Positions 1 through 7,203 of a DNA stretch of 23,678 nucleotides are shown here, piece after piece (within the stretch, counting starts at the first letter, position 1; every line of letters begins with the position of its first letter). The notes under the pieces were generated by a model that saw only the letters and a list, made by a program, of their open reading frames with translations, made no database searches and was not told the DNA's origin. The DNA lies in NCBI GenBank assembly GCA_913046335.1, contig CAJWSU010000019.1, positions 1-23,678 of the forward strand, given 5' to 3'. The stretch is from TMED109 sp002684605 (lineage in GTDB: Bacteria; Pseudomonadota; Alphaproteobacteria; TMED109). The position numbers and the translations under genes are program-made.

Positions 1-440
1 GCATCCTTACATGCACCTACTGAACCAGGTAATGAAAATAAATATGTACCTTTAGTTACTCCTGCCATTGCTCTTGATTGTATCGTTGAGGTAGCAATTT
101 TTTTAAAGCTTAGCCATCTAAATAATTCTCCAAAACCAGGTATTTCTTTCTCTAAAATTTCTGAAAAAACTTCAGGTGTTAAATCTCGTCCAGTAATGCC
201 AGTTCCACCAGTCGTGATTATTACATCAATATCTTTATTACTAATCAGATCATTTAACTTTGCTTTAATTTGAACAACATCATCTTTTACCAAAAAGCGA
301 CCAGTTATATTATGACCTGCTTTAATTATTCTTTTTTTTAAAGTATCTCCAGATTTATCTTCCTCCAAAGTTCGTGTATCTGAAATAGTTACTACTGCTA
401 TATTAACTGACTTAAACTCTCTTTCTTTATCTATACCCAT
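1..440 (-). CDS. moaB: MoaB/Mog-type molybdenum cofactor biosynthesis protein (3' end cut by window)
   Basis: The first 146 codons are present, read leftwards from an ATG at 440; the gene runs off the window edge. The product begins MGIDKEREFKSVNIAVVTIS. It carries the family's nucleotide/molybdopterin-binding signature TTGGTGITGRDLTPE at about residues 80-94, followed by IPGFGELFRWLS and, near the cut, LFSLPGSVGACKDA. This is the MoaB branch of the MoaB/Mog family, which acts on molybdopterin (adenylylation) in cofactor synthesis in the cytoplasm. About 20-35 C-terminal residues are probably missing. An AGGAGA ribosome-binding site lies 9-10 nt before the ATG and overlaps the end of the upstream transglycosylase gene, 14 bp away, so the two are probably cotranscribed. 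The edge truncation is not a biological truncation. Confidence 0.93.
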   Translation of the reverse strand, partial: MGIDKEREFKSVNIAVVTISDTRTLEEDKSGDTLKKRIIKAGHNITGRFLVKDDVVQIKAKLNDLISNKDIDVIITTGGTGITGRDLTPEVFSEILEKEIPGFGELFRWLSFKKIATSTIQSRAMAGVTKGTYLFSLPGSVGACKD

Positions 441-454
441 AATAATTATTTCTC

Positions 455-2242
455 CTAAAAACTTAAGTTTTTATATTTTGGCCAAGAATTGTTACTTAAT
501 GCCTTACGGCTTGGCTTATCTTGTTTCAATTTATCTCTATAAATCCATATATTTTTTAAAACCTTTTTTACAAACCACCTAGTTTCATAACTTGGAATAC
601 TTTCTATATATAGTAAAGGGTCAGAATATATTTTAATTTTCTCATTCCATTTTTTAAATTTAGTAGGGCCTGCATTCCAGGACATTAATAATGGTATAAA
701 TGAGTCTGATATTTCTTCTTTTTTCATTAACCTTAATAACAAATCTTGTCCTATAGAAATATTATAGTCTAAATCATATAATTTCCATAAATTAGAACCT
801 CTAATAGACCTGTTTCCCGACACCACTCTTGCAGTACTAGGCATTATTTGCATTAAACCCCTAGCACCTCTTGGGCTTTTAGCTTTAAGATAAAAGCTAG
901 ATTCTTTTCTTATTAATGACCATATTATAACTTCATCTATCTTTTTTGGAATATTATTAAACCATTTAGGTGAGGGATATAGAGCTAAATAATTAGTTTC
1001 TCCTTTTTGAAGTATCTTATCTCCCAATCTTAATTGAACAGCTGGGAGATTTAAATAGTTAGTTAATTCTAATAGTTGCTCTATGTAATTTTTATCAAGC
1101 AAACCATAAACAAATCTGATCTCCTGATCAGCCTCACCATATTTTCCTGTACTTGATAGAGCCACAGCTCTTTTAATATGTTTATTATTTAATATATCAA
1201 GATCAAATAAACTGCCCTTATTATTTATTTCCCATGATATATTTTCTTTATAACCCAAATACTCAATAGCTAACTGTCCATAAAATGTATTTAACTGTTT
1301 AGCAGCAATATTAAAATTTGTTTTTGCAGCAGATTGATTATTAGACTCTAAATAAATTTTAGCAGCCCAGTATGCACCAGCAGATTTAAACCAAATATTT
1401 TTTTCAAAATTAGCTAATTTCAAGAATGAAGTTAGAGCTTGTTTTTTTTTATTTAATCTATATGCAGCTAAACCTGCCCTCCAATATAATTTGGGATTAT
1501 CAATCCCAGATCTACTAGCTGCATTAATAGATAATTTTAGGGCTAACTTATCTTTAGCTACCGCATAATAACCTGAAGCGATTATGCCCTTTAAATCATC
1601 CGTTATATACATTGGTAAATCTAATTTATTGACCTCATTAAGTGCTGCAGTTGGCCTTCCTCTTTTTACTAAACTTCTAATCTTTTTATATAAAGAATAA
1701 TATTTTTTTGGAACGCTAAAGTTTTTTAATGGCACAATACTTTCATAATCAAGTCCATAGCCTCCTAGTCTGCTTAGACTTTTTGGCTTTGCTAATGATT
1801 TAAAATTTTTAGGCTTTCTCTTTTCTGCTAATTTCCAGATTTTATTTGACATAGGATGGTCGGAATATAATAAGAGCCATTCTTTTAGCTCTTTATAATT
1901 AGACCTATATTTTGTAGGATGCATAAGTTTTTGGTATTTCACATGCCCCATAAGTATCTTATCGTCTAACAAACTTATTATCGTATCTGCCTTCTTCCAT
2001 TTTCCCGATTTTTGTAAAGAAAAAATCTCTATATATCTTCTTTTATCTTCTTCAGTAAGCAAGAGGTTATTAGCAATATTTCTAGATTCCTTAATTAATA
2101 AAGAATGAAAATATTTACTCTCTTCATTAATCAACTCATTAGAGCAGACATTATGTGCAAAACTTGTAGAAAATAAAAATAGTATGAAAGTAATGCTTTT
2201 TTTTAAATTGAAAAATAAATAAAGTTTAGACACATTACACAC
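455..2242 (-). CDS. slt: Soluble lytic murein transglycosylase (Slt70-like)
   Basis: The 595-residue precursor cleaves the MurNAc-GlcNAc bond of peptidoglycan in the periplasm, forming 1,6-anhydro-MurNAc. A hydrophobic signal segment lies at about residues 13-30 (SITFILFLFSTSFA). Residues 40-430 are helix-repeat (superhelical, TPR-like) sequence. The C-terminal SLT domain at about 436-570 has the catalytic glutamate E447 in RKESSF, GLMQIMPSTA at 462-471, SWNAGP at 521-526 and IPSYETRWFVKKVL at 549-562, all classical family-1 motifs. Length is close to Slt70. The start codon is GTG at 2242; a second GTG three codons downstream (2233) is equally possible, and neither has a clear ribosome-binding site. 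It lies between the UDG gene and moaB on the same strand, an arrangement I associate with Alphaproteobacteria. Confidence 0.92.
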   Translation of the reverse strand: MCNVSKLYLFFNLKKSITFILFLFSTSFAHNVCSNELINEESKYFHSLLIKESRNIANNLLLTEEDKRRYIEIFSLQKSGKWKKADTIISLLDDKILMGHVKYQKLMHPTKYRSNYKELKEWLLLYSDHPMSNKIWKLAEKRKPKNFKSLAKPKSLSRLGGYGLDYESIVPLKNFSVPKKYYSLYKKIRSLVKRGRPTAALNEVNKLDLPMYITDDLKGIIASGYYAVAKDKLALKLSINAASRSGIDNPKLYWRAGLAAYRLNKKKQALTSFLKLANFEKNIWFKSAGAYWAAKIYLESNNQSAAKTNFNIAAKQLNTFYGQLAIEYLGYKENISWEINNKGSLFDLDILNNKHIKRAVALSSTGKYGEADQEIRFVYGLLDKNYIEQLLELTNYLNLPAVQLRLGDKILQKGETNYLALYPSPKWFNNIPKKIDEVIIWSLIRKESSFYLKAKSPRGARGLMQIMPSTARVVSGNRSIRGSNLWKLYDLDYNISIGQDLLLRLMKKEEISDSFIPLLMSWNAGPTKFKKWNEKIKIYSDPLLYIESIPSYETRWFVKKVLKNIWIYRDKLKQDKPSRKALSNNSWPKYKNLSF

Positions 2243-2319
2243 CAGATTTTAAATGATTTAGATAATTAACTAAAATTGTCTTATAGATACAATAATCAGT
2301 TTAAACAGTATATTAAAAA

Positions 2320-3048
2320 TCATGATAATTTATCTCGTACTGATTTAAGGTCTGTCCAACTCTCTTTTTTATTATGAGGATTAACTAGTACAAACCTAGG
2401 GTGAAACATCGAGATACAAGATATACTCGATTTACCTAGATACTGCGGCAACTCAAACCATTTTCCTCTAGTATTAAAAATACCATTACCTGTTTTCACT
2501 AAATTTTTCACAACCTCGGCACCAAGCATTATGATTACCTTGGGGTTAACAATATTAATTTGCTTATATAAAATTTGCAAAGAAAGATCTATTGAAGACT
2601 CTGAAGTGAAGCAGTGCATATTAGTAAAATATGTATTGCTCCTATTATGACCTATAGCTTGAAGCATAGCATCTAATAAATTTCCAGATTCTCCCTGGAA
2701 AGGTTTACCGGCTTTAATATCTTCAATATCAGGCTTATCTCCTATAATCATTAAATTAGCATCATTATTCCCATCAAAAAATGTAAATTTTGATTTTATA
2801 TTATTTATTAAAGGGTTTAAACTTATATACTTATACAAATCACTAATATTATCGATATGTTCTATATTAAGTGTATTTATTTTAAGTTCACTATTTGACT
2901 GATCATTAGTTAATATTTTATTAACTTTTACTTTTGACCTTAACCCATAATAATCTCTTTGGATATGATCCGTAGGTTCATCATATCCCATATCACTGAG
3001 CCAAATGATAGCCTCAGTATGCAATGTATTAATGAATTCTTCTGACAT
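2320..3048 (-). CDS. Divergent family-4-type uracil-DNA glycosylase homologue
   Basis: The 242-residue protein matches the overall plan of family-4 UDGs, which excise uracil from DNA. A motif-1 region is at 103-121 (GDKPDIEDIKAGKPFQGESG), followed by LLDAMLQAIGHNRSNTYFTN at 124-143, a strand/helix LGAEVVKNL at 175-183, NTRGKWFELP at 192-201 and the motif HPRFVL at 216-221 with the family His. It departs from the family in two ways. Motif 1 normally reads GEAPG..ED; here it is GDKPD..ED, with the acidic residue changed from Glu to Asp and the second Gly lost. Only two cysteines exist in the whole protein (C146, C211), whereas family-4 enzymes hold a 4Fe-4S cluster with four. The usual proline-rich CRPP/WRPP stretch after the TN motif is replaced by MHCFTSESS. 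It may be a remodelled active enzyme or a decayed one. It starts 16 bp after the 64-aa gene on the same strand. Confidence 0.82.
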   Translation of the reverse strand: MSEEFINTLHTEAIIWLSDMGYDEPTDHIQRDYYGLRSKVKVNKILTNDQSNSELKINTLNIEHIDNISDLYKYISLNPLINNIKSKFTFFDGNNDANLMIIGDKPDIEDIKAGKPFQGESGNLLDAMLQAIGHNRSNTYFTNMHCFTSESSIDLSLQILYKQINIVNPKVIIMLGAEVVKNLVKTGNGIFNTRGKWFELPQYLGKSSISCISMFHPRFVLVNPHNKKESWTDLKSVRDKLS

Positions 3049-3064
3049 TTATTGCCAATTTATA

Positions 3065-3259
3065 TTAAATAGATCCATATGGAATTGGTCTACCATCACT
3101 ATCTTTAATTAATTTTCCTGCTTCATCCTGAGCCGCTATATAATTTCCATGACCCAGCCATGTTCCAATATATTTAACAGGTTTTGCAACCTTACCGTTG
3201 AAAGTTTTATCTTTTTGCTTTGCGCCTCTAGCTAAAGGATTATTTTTTGTAATAGCCAC
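3065..3259 (-). CDS. Small conserved-looking protein of unknown function (64 aa)
   Basis: I do not recognise this family with certainty. The product begins MAITKNNPLARGAKQKDKTF and ends DGRPIPYGSI. It is basic, lacks cysteine and any membrane segment, and has a Gly/Trp-rich centre (YIGTWLGHGNYIAA, about 30-43) followed by an acidic turn-rich segment (DEAGKLIKDSDGRP), which suggests a small beta-rich cytoplasmic domain. The start is GTG at 3259, supported by an AAAGGA ribosome-binding site about 9 nt upstream. It is the first gene of the leftward run leading into the UDG gene 16 bp downstream, so cotranscription is likely. The good ribosome-binding site and less AT-driven composition than a random frame support a real gene. 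Confidence 0.75.
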   Translation of the reverse strand: MAITKNNPLARGAKQKDKTFNGKVAKPVKYIGTWLGHGNYIAAQDEAGKLIKDSDGRPIPYGSI

Positions 3260-3442
3260 TTAATTTTCCTTTATTGTTTTATAATAATTAATTATGCACT
3301 TATTGCCCTAATTAATTAGAACGTCAAGCTTATATAACCAATTAACAGAATTATAATAATAATAAAATTAAAAAAATACAATCCATATTATATATAGTTT
3401 AGTATAGTCTATATATATAGAAAACGTTAAGGAGTCTATTTT
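3260..3442. promoter_or_regulatory. Divergent intergenic region with a 9-bp inverted repeat
   Basis: This 183-bp region separates the leftward 64-aa/UDG/slt/moaB run from the rightward TPR/ispE pair, so it must hold promoters for both directions. A perfect 9-bp inverted repeat (TATATATAG at 3389-3397, CTATATATA at 3409-3417, 11-nt spacer) lies 25-54 nt before the TPR gene start. On the minus strand a TTGACG box (3322-3327) resembles a -35 element, but no convincing -10 follows at 16-18 nt. A strong AAGGAG ribosome-binding site at 3429-3434 sits 8 nt before the TPR gene ATG. Exact promoter positions are not determined; the sequence is too AT-rich for reliable box calling. Confidence 0.45.
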
Positions 3443-5122
3443 ATGGTTTTTATGAGAATTTTTTATCTTTTAATATTTATATTTATACAAAATCAGTCCT
3501 TTGCAATTGATTGGATACCCAATCAAGTAGGGTCCTTCCTCAGCAGTAAAGTTGCTAGATCTATGACTGATATAGAAAATTCAGCTTACTATGCACAGTA
3601 TTCGTACAGTCAAAATACAACTTCTAATGGCTTAGGAATAATTGCGATAGAGGCATTGTTAGCTAATGGTCAAGTTAAAGATGCCATTCCTATTGGAATT
3701 AAGGTTTCAGACCAAATGCCAGAAATAACTTTGGCACAATACCTTAAAGTATTAGATAGCCTTGATAAAAATAATAATAATGAAGCTCTAGAAAGATTGT
3801 TAAAGGTTAATCCTAATGGCATAGATACATATATTCTTCCAATACTTCAAACTTGGGCTGCAGCAGGATCTAATCAACAAACAGCTGGGCTGCAAATTAT
3901 TAAGGAGCAAGCTGAAAGAGGAGTTTTAGAGCCTATATTTGATTATCATTCAGCATTAATTAATGAATATATTGGAAATGATGAAGCTGCTAAAATAAAC
4001 TATAGTAATATTATAAAAAAATCTAATAATGCTAATGCACAAGTTTATCTTTCCGCTGCTTTATTCTTTAAAAGGAATAATAATATTAAATTATTTGATA
4101 TGACTGTATCTAAGCTTGAAAGAATAAAGCCTTATAGCAATGAATTATTTTTATTAAAAAATAGTAATTATTCTCTTGATAAGAAAATTATTAACATAAA
4201 AGATGGTATAGCTGAAATATTTTTAAATAGTGCAGAAATATTATTTAATGAAGGCTTAGATAGACAAGCGCTAATATATGGGCAAATTGCATTACACTTA
4301 TCGCCTAATTTAGATACCGCATCCTATTTATTAGGTAAGATATTTAGAGCTATTAATAATAATAAAAGAGCTGCTAAATATTTAAAGAATATTGAAGATA
4401 ATTCTTCTATATCCCACGACTCTAAAATTACATATGCGGAAATTATTTATGATATAGAAGGAACAGAAAGCTCCTTTGCAATATTAAATAAATACCATAA
4501 ACTTCATCCTGAAAATATTAATTTTTCTCGTGCTATTGCTGAATTATTTTATAAAGCAGAAAATTTTGATAAATCGATAGAATATTATGATCTAATATTT
4601 AGCAAAATTGAAAAAATTGAATTTAAACACTGGCCTCTTTTTTATTCAAGCGGCATAGCCTTAGAAAGAGGAAAAAAATGGAAAAGAGCAGAAAAACAAT
4701 TCTTAATGGCCTTGAAATTTGTTCCTGATAATCCTCAGGTATTAAATTATCTGGGTTATTCATGGATAGACCAAGGAATAAATATAAATGCAGCTATGGA
4801 TATGATCGTAAAAGCAGCGGAACAGAGACCTAATGATGGCTATATAATAGATAGCTTAGGCTGGGCCTTCTATCAAATAGGGCAATATGAAGAGGCCGTA
4901 ATTAAATTAGAAAAAGCTGTTGAGTTAACAAGTGATTCTATTATCATAGATCATCTGGGCGATGCCCTTTTTTATGCGGGTAGAAAAATTGAAGCGGTAT
5001 TCCAATGGCAAAGAGCTTTAGAATTTGAACCTTCAGAAGATATAAAAAATAAAATTATAGAAAAAATTGAAGGAACATTAATTCCTAAAGCAGGAATAAG
5101 TGCGAACTCTAAACCTATCTAA
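3443..5122 (+). CDS. Exported tetratricopeptide-repeat (TPR) protein
   Basis: The 559-residue precursor has an N-terminal signal peptide (residues 1-21, ending QSFA before IDW), so the repeats should face the periplasm or be membrane-tethered. Most of the rest is helical repeat. The clearest TPR units are at about 398-431 (FYSSGIALERGKKWKRAEKQ), 432-466 (VLNYLGYSWIDQG), 467-499 (IIDSLGWAFYQIGQYEEAV) and 501-533 (IIDHLGDALFYAGRKIEAV); weaker repeats lie at about 160-380. TPR arrays are protein-binding scaffolds; no catalytic domain is visible. A long TPR protein directly before ispE is an arrangement I associate with Alphaproteobacteria. The start ATG is well supported by AAGGAG 8 nt upstream; a second in-frame ATG occurs at 3452. 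The stop lies 2 bp before ispE, so the two are cotranscribed. The specific partner or function is unknown. Confidence 0.85.
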   Translation: MVFMRIFYLLIFIFIQNQSFAIDWIPNQVGSFLSSKVARSMTDIENSAYYAQYSYSQNTTSNGLGIIAIEALLANGQVKDAIPIGIKVSDQMPEITLAQYLKVLDSLDKNNNNEALERLLKVNPNGIDTYILPILQTWAAAGSNQQTAGLQIIKEQAERGVLEPIFDYHSALINEYIGNDEAAKINYSNIIKKSNNANAQVYLSAALFFKRNNNIKLFDMTVSKLERIKPYSNELFLLKNSNYSLDKKIINIKDGIAEIFLNSAEILFNEGLDRQALIYGQIALHLSPNLDTASYLLGKIFRAINNNKRAAKYLKNIEDNSSISHDSKITYAEIIYDIEGTESSFAILNKYHKLHPENINFSRAIAELFYKAENFDKSIEYYDLIFSKIEKIEFKHWPLFYSSGIALERGKKWKRAEKQFLMALKFVPDNPQVLNYLGYSWIDQGININAAMDMIVKAAEQRPNDGYIIDSLGWAFYQIGQYEEAVIKLEKAVELTSDSIIIDHLGDALFYAGRKIEAVFQWQRALEFEPSEDIKNKIIEKIEGTLIPKAGISANSKPI

Positions 5123-5124
5123 CT

Positions 5125-6009
5125 ATGCGAAAATTAAATTGTGAAAAAGCTTTTGCTAAGATTAATCTATCCTTAAGTATTCTTAAGAAAAGAGATGATG
5201 GTTATCATAACTTAAATTCGGATGTAATTTTTGCAAATATATATGATTCTATAAAGATAAAAGTATTAAATACCAATAATAAAAGCATTAGTCTAAAAAT
5301 AAATGGTAAGTTTAAGAAGGATTTACCTGATCAATATAAAACTAATATTGTATATAAAGCAGCATTATATTTTATGAAAAAATATGACATAAAGTCAGAT
5401 ATTATAATAACTTTAAATAAAAACTTACCTGTTGCCTCAGGAATAGGTGGAGGATCAGCAGATGCAGCAGCCACTATTAGGGGTTTATTAAAATTATTTA
5501 AGATTAATAAAAATATCTTTTATAATAACCTACTTAAAGAGATAGCAAAAAAATTAGGTTCAGATATTCCTGCTTGCCTGTATTCTTCAGCATTAAATAT
5601 GAAAAATACAGGGGAAAAAATTTCTAAATTTCCTATAAATCTTAAAAAAGCTATAATTCATAATAATTATATAATTTTAATATCTCCTGATAAAGCTATA
5701 TCTACGAAAGCAGTTTTTCATAATTGGGGCAAAAATCCTCAGCATACTAATATTATAAATATTAATAAAAATTGTCCTAAAATAGGAGTTAATGACCTGA
5801 AATCTACTGCAGAAAATATAGAGCATTCAATTATTACAGCTCAGAAATTTTTATCTTTACAGAATGGTGTTAAATATTTTGGAATGTCGGGAAGTGGCGC
5901 AACGTGTTTTGGACTTTTTACAAAAAAATATCTTGCTACTAAAGCAGAAAATAAAATCAAAAAAATTAGACCTAAATGGTGGGTAAAAAGTTCTTCAATT
6001 ATAATTTAA
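5125..6009 (+). CDS. ispE: 4-diphosphocytidyl-2-C-methyl-D-erythritol kinase (IspE)
   Basis: This 294-residue GHMP-family kinase phosphorylates the 2-hydroxyl of CDP-methylerythritol with ATP, the fourth step of the MEP route to isoprenoids. Visible hallmarks are AKINLSL at 11-17 with the catalytic Lys K12, RDDGYHNL at 23-30, the Gly-rich ATP loop LPVASGIGGGSADAAA at 101-116, the catalytic Asp D147 in GSDIPAC, and the third GHMP motif MSGSGATCFGLF near the C terminus. Length is normal. The ATG lies 2 bp after the TPR gene stop, with no obvious ribosome-binding site of its own, which suggests translational coupling. Its last 11 bases overlap the 3' end of convergent folD. Confidence 0.96.
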   Translation: MRKLNCEKAFAKINLSLSILKKRDDGYHNLNSDVIFANIYDSIKIKVLNTNNKSISLKINGKFKKDLPDQYKTNIVYKAALYFMKKYDIKSDIIITLNKNLPVASGIGGGSADAAATIRGLLKLFKINKNIFYNNLLKEIAKKLGSDIPACLYSSALNMKNTGEKISKFPINLKKAIIHNNYIILISPDKAISTKAVFHNWGKNPQHTNIININKNCPKIGVNDLKSTAENIEHSIITAQKFLSLQNGVKYFGMSGSGATCFGLFTKKYLATKAENKIKKIRPKWWVKSSSIII

Positions 6010-6898
6010 ATAAGTTAGTTAAATTAGATGGTAAAGAAATTTTATTTTTTCTTGAGCACTGAAATACAGTATTCATTAAAAGACATGCAATAGTCATTGG
6101 ACCAACCCCACCTGGAACAGGAGTAATATATGATGCGAAAGATTGCACAGCATTAAAATTCACGTCTCCAACTAATTTAGTTTTATTTTCTAAATTAATT
6201 CTATTAATACCAACATCTATTATTATAGATTCTTTTTTTACCCAGTTTTCATTAACTAAATTAGGAATACCAACAGCAGCTATAATTATATCAGCTTCTT
6301 TTACTATTTTTTCAATATTTTTTGATTTAGAATGAACAGTTGTTACGGTGCAATCTTCATTTAATAATAATTGTGCCATAGGCTTGCCTACTATGTTACT
6401 TCTACCAATAATAACAGCATGCATCCCTTTCAATGATTGGCCAATGCTTCTTAATATTATTAAGCAACCTAAAGGGGTACAAGGTATTACTCCTTCTCTA
6501 TTTAAATAAATATTAGCTGCATTCACTATATGAAAACCATCTACATCTTTACTCGGATTAATGGCATTTAATATTATTTCTGTATTGATTTTTTTAGGCA
6601 ATGGCAACTGCACTAAAATCCCGTCTATATCCTTATTAAGGTTTAAACCGTTAATAAGCTTTAAAAGCTCGTCTTCTGAGACAGATTCTGGAAGAGTGTA
6701 CTGTAATGATTTAATACCTACTTCTTTTGCAGATTTTCCTTTATTTTTTACATAAATAGAACTTGCAGGATTATTTCCAACAATAATAGTTGCTAAACCC
6801 GGAGTAATATTTTTTTTATTTAACGCTAATACAGCTTTGCTAACTTCTTTTCTAACTTTAGTTGCTAATGCTTTACCATCTATAATTTTTGCTGCCAT
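5999..6898 (-). CDS. folD: Bifunctional methylenetetrahydrofolate dehydrogenase / methenyltetrahydrofolate cyclohydrolase (FolD)
   Basis: This 299-residue enzyme interconverts 5,10-methylene-THF, 5,10-methenyl-THF and 10-formyl-THF with NADP, feeding purine synthesis and initiator tRNA formylation. Catalytic Y49 and K53 lie in SIYVKNKGK. DGILVQLPLP at 92-101 and KDVDGFH at 117-123 form the folate site; IPCTPLG is at 138-144. The Rossmann nucleotide site is VIIGRSNIVGKPMAQLL at 162-178, and TPVPGGVGPMT is near the C terminus. All essential motifs are intact. The ATG at 6898 has no strong ribosome-binding site. It is transcribed alone, converging on ispE with an 11-bp overlap of coding ends. 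Confidence 0.97.
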   Translation of the reverse strand: MAAKIIDGKALATKVRKEVSKAVLALNKKNITPGLATIIVGNNPASSIYVKNKGKSAKEVGIKSLQYTLPESVSEDELLKLINGLNLNKDIDGILVQLPLPKKINTEIILNAINPSKDVDGFHIVNAANIYLNREGVIPCTPLGCLIILRSIGQSLKGMHAVIIGRSNIVGKPMAQLLLNEDCTVTTVHSKSKNIEKIVKEADIIIAAVGIPNLVNENWVKKESIIIDVGINRINLENKTKLVGDVNFNAVQSFASYITPVPGGVGPMTIACLLMNTVFQCSRKNKISLPSNLTNLFKL

Positions 6899-6978
6899 AA
6901 TAAGACGTTTTAAGCATTTAATATAATCTGTGTCAATTACTAGAAATATATATTTTTTTATTTTTTTAATACTTATAC

Positions 6979-7020
6979 TTGCCTAAACATCATTCTAGCG
7001 CTAAATATCTTTTCTATAAG
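6979..7020 (+). promoter_or_regulatory. Candidate promoter for tRNA-Gln
   Basis: Two overlapping sigma-70-like options precede the tRNA. TATAAG at 7015-7020 matches the -10 consensus at five of six bases and would start transcription a few bases before the mature tRNA 5' end. Alternatively TTGCCT (6979-6984) is followed after 17 nt by TAAATA (7002-7007). Neither option has both boxes good. The tRNA needs a promoter here because the upstream gene, folD, points the other way. Confidence 0.3.
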
Positions 7021-7031
7021 AAAGAAATTAA

Positions 7032-7105
7032 TGGGCCATAGCCAAGCGGTAAGGCATCGGTTTTTGATATCGACATCCCTGGTTCGAATCCAGGTGGCCC
7101 AGCCA
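7032..7105 (+). tRNA. tRNA-Gln (anticodon UUG)
   Basis: A full cloverleaf can be folded by eye. The acceptor stem TGGGCCA (7032-7038) pairs perfectly with TGGCCCA (7095-7101). The D arm contains AGCCAAGCGGTAAGGC. The anticodon stem TCGGT/ATCGA encloses the loop TTTTGAT with anticodon TTG at 7064-7066. The T arm is CCTGGTTCGAATCCAGG. The discriminator is G (7102) and the CCA end is encoded (7103-7105). The U1-A72 first pair and overall sequence closely follow bacterial tRNA-Gln. It decodes CAA, and CAG by wobble, which suits an AT-rich genome. It lies between divergent folD and korA, possibly at the head of the korAB transcript. Confidence 0.97.
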
Positions 7106-7121
7106 ACACAAAAATCTATAT

Positions 7122-7164
7122 AATATATTTTTTTTATTATTAATTTAATTAAAAATAATATATT
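7122..7164 (+). terminator. AT-only imperfect inverted repeat after tRNA-Gln
   Basis: AATATATT followed by six T (7122-7135) pairs with AAAAATAATATATT (7151-7164) at 13 of 14 positions around a 15-nt loop. It lies 17 bp after the tRNA and before korA, where a terminator or processing site would be expected. The stem has no G-C pair and could arise by chance in such AT-rich DNA. Confidence 0.2.
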
Positions 7165-7177
7165 CTTATGTATAAAT

Positions 7178-7183
7178 TATAAT
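7178..7183 (+). promoter_or_regulatory. Candidate -10 box for korAB
   Basis: A consensus TATAAT lies 20 bp before the korA start codon and would give a leader of roughly 10-15 nt, leaving room for the weak ribosome-binding site AGAGA. No good -35 box is present at the usual distance, and TATAAT strings are common by chance here. Confidence 0.25.
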
Positions 7184-7203
7184 ACTATAAAAAGAGAACT
7201 AAC

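Noticed and set aside
1..440. moaB as a broken gene
   Set aside because: The frame is open to the window edge; the missing C terminus is only the cut.
3260..3442. Riboswitch or small RNA in the longest intergenic region
   Set aside because: No conserved riboswitch core or stable GC-containing stem-loops visible; only AT-rich sequence and one AT inverted repeat.
6561..6755. Small open frame opposite folD
   Set aside because: Lies wholly within conserved FolD sequence; shadow frame.
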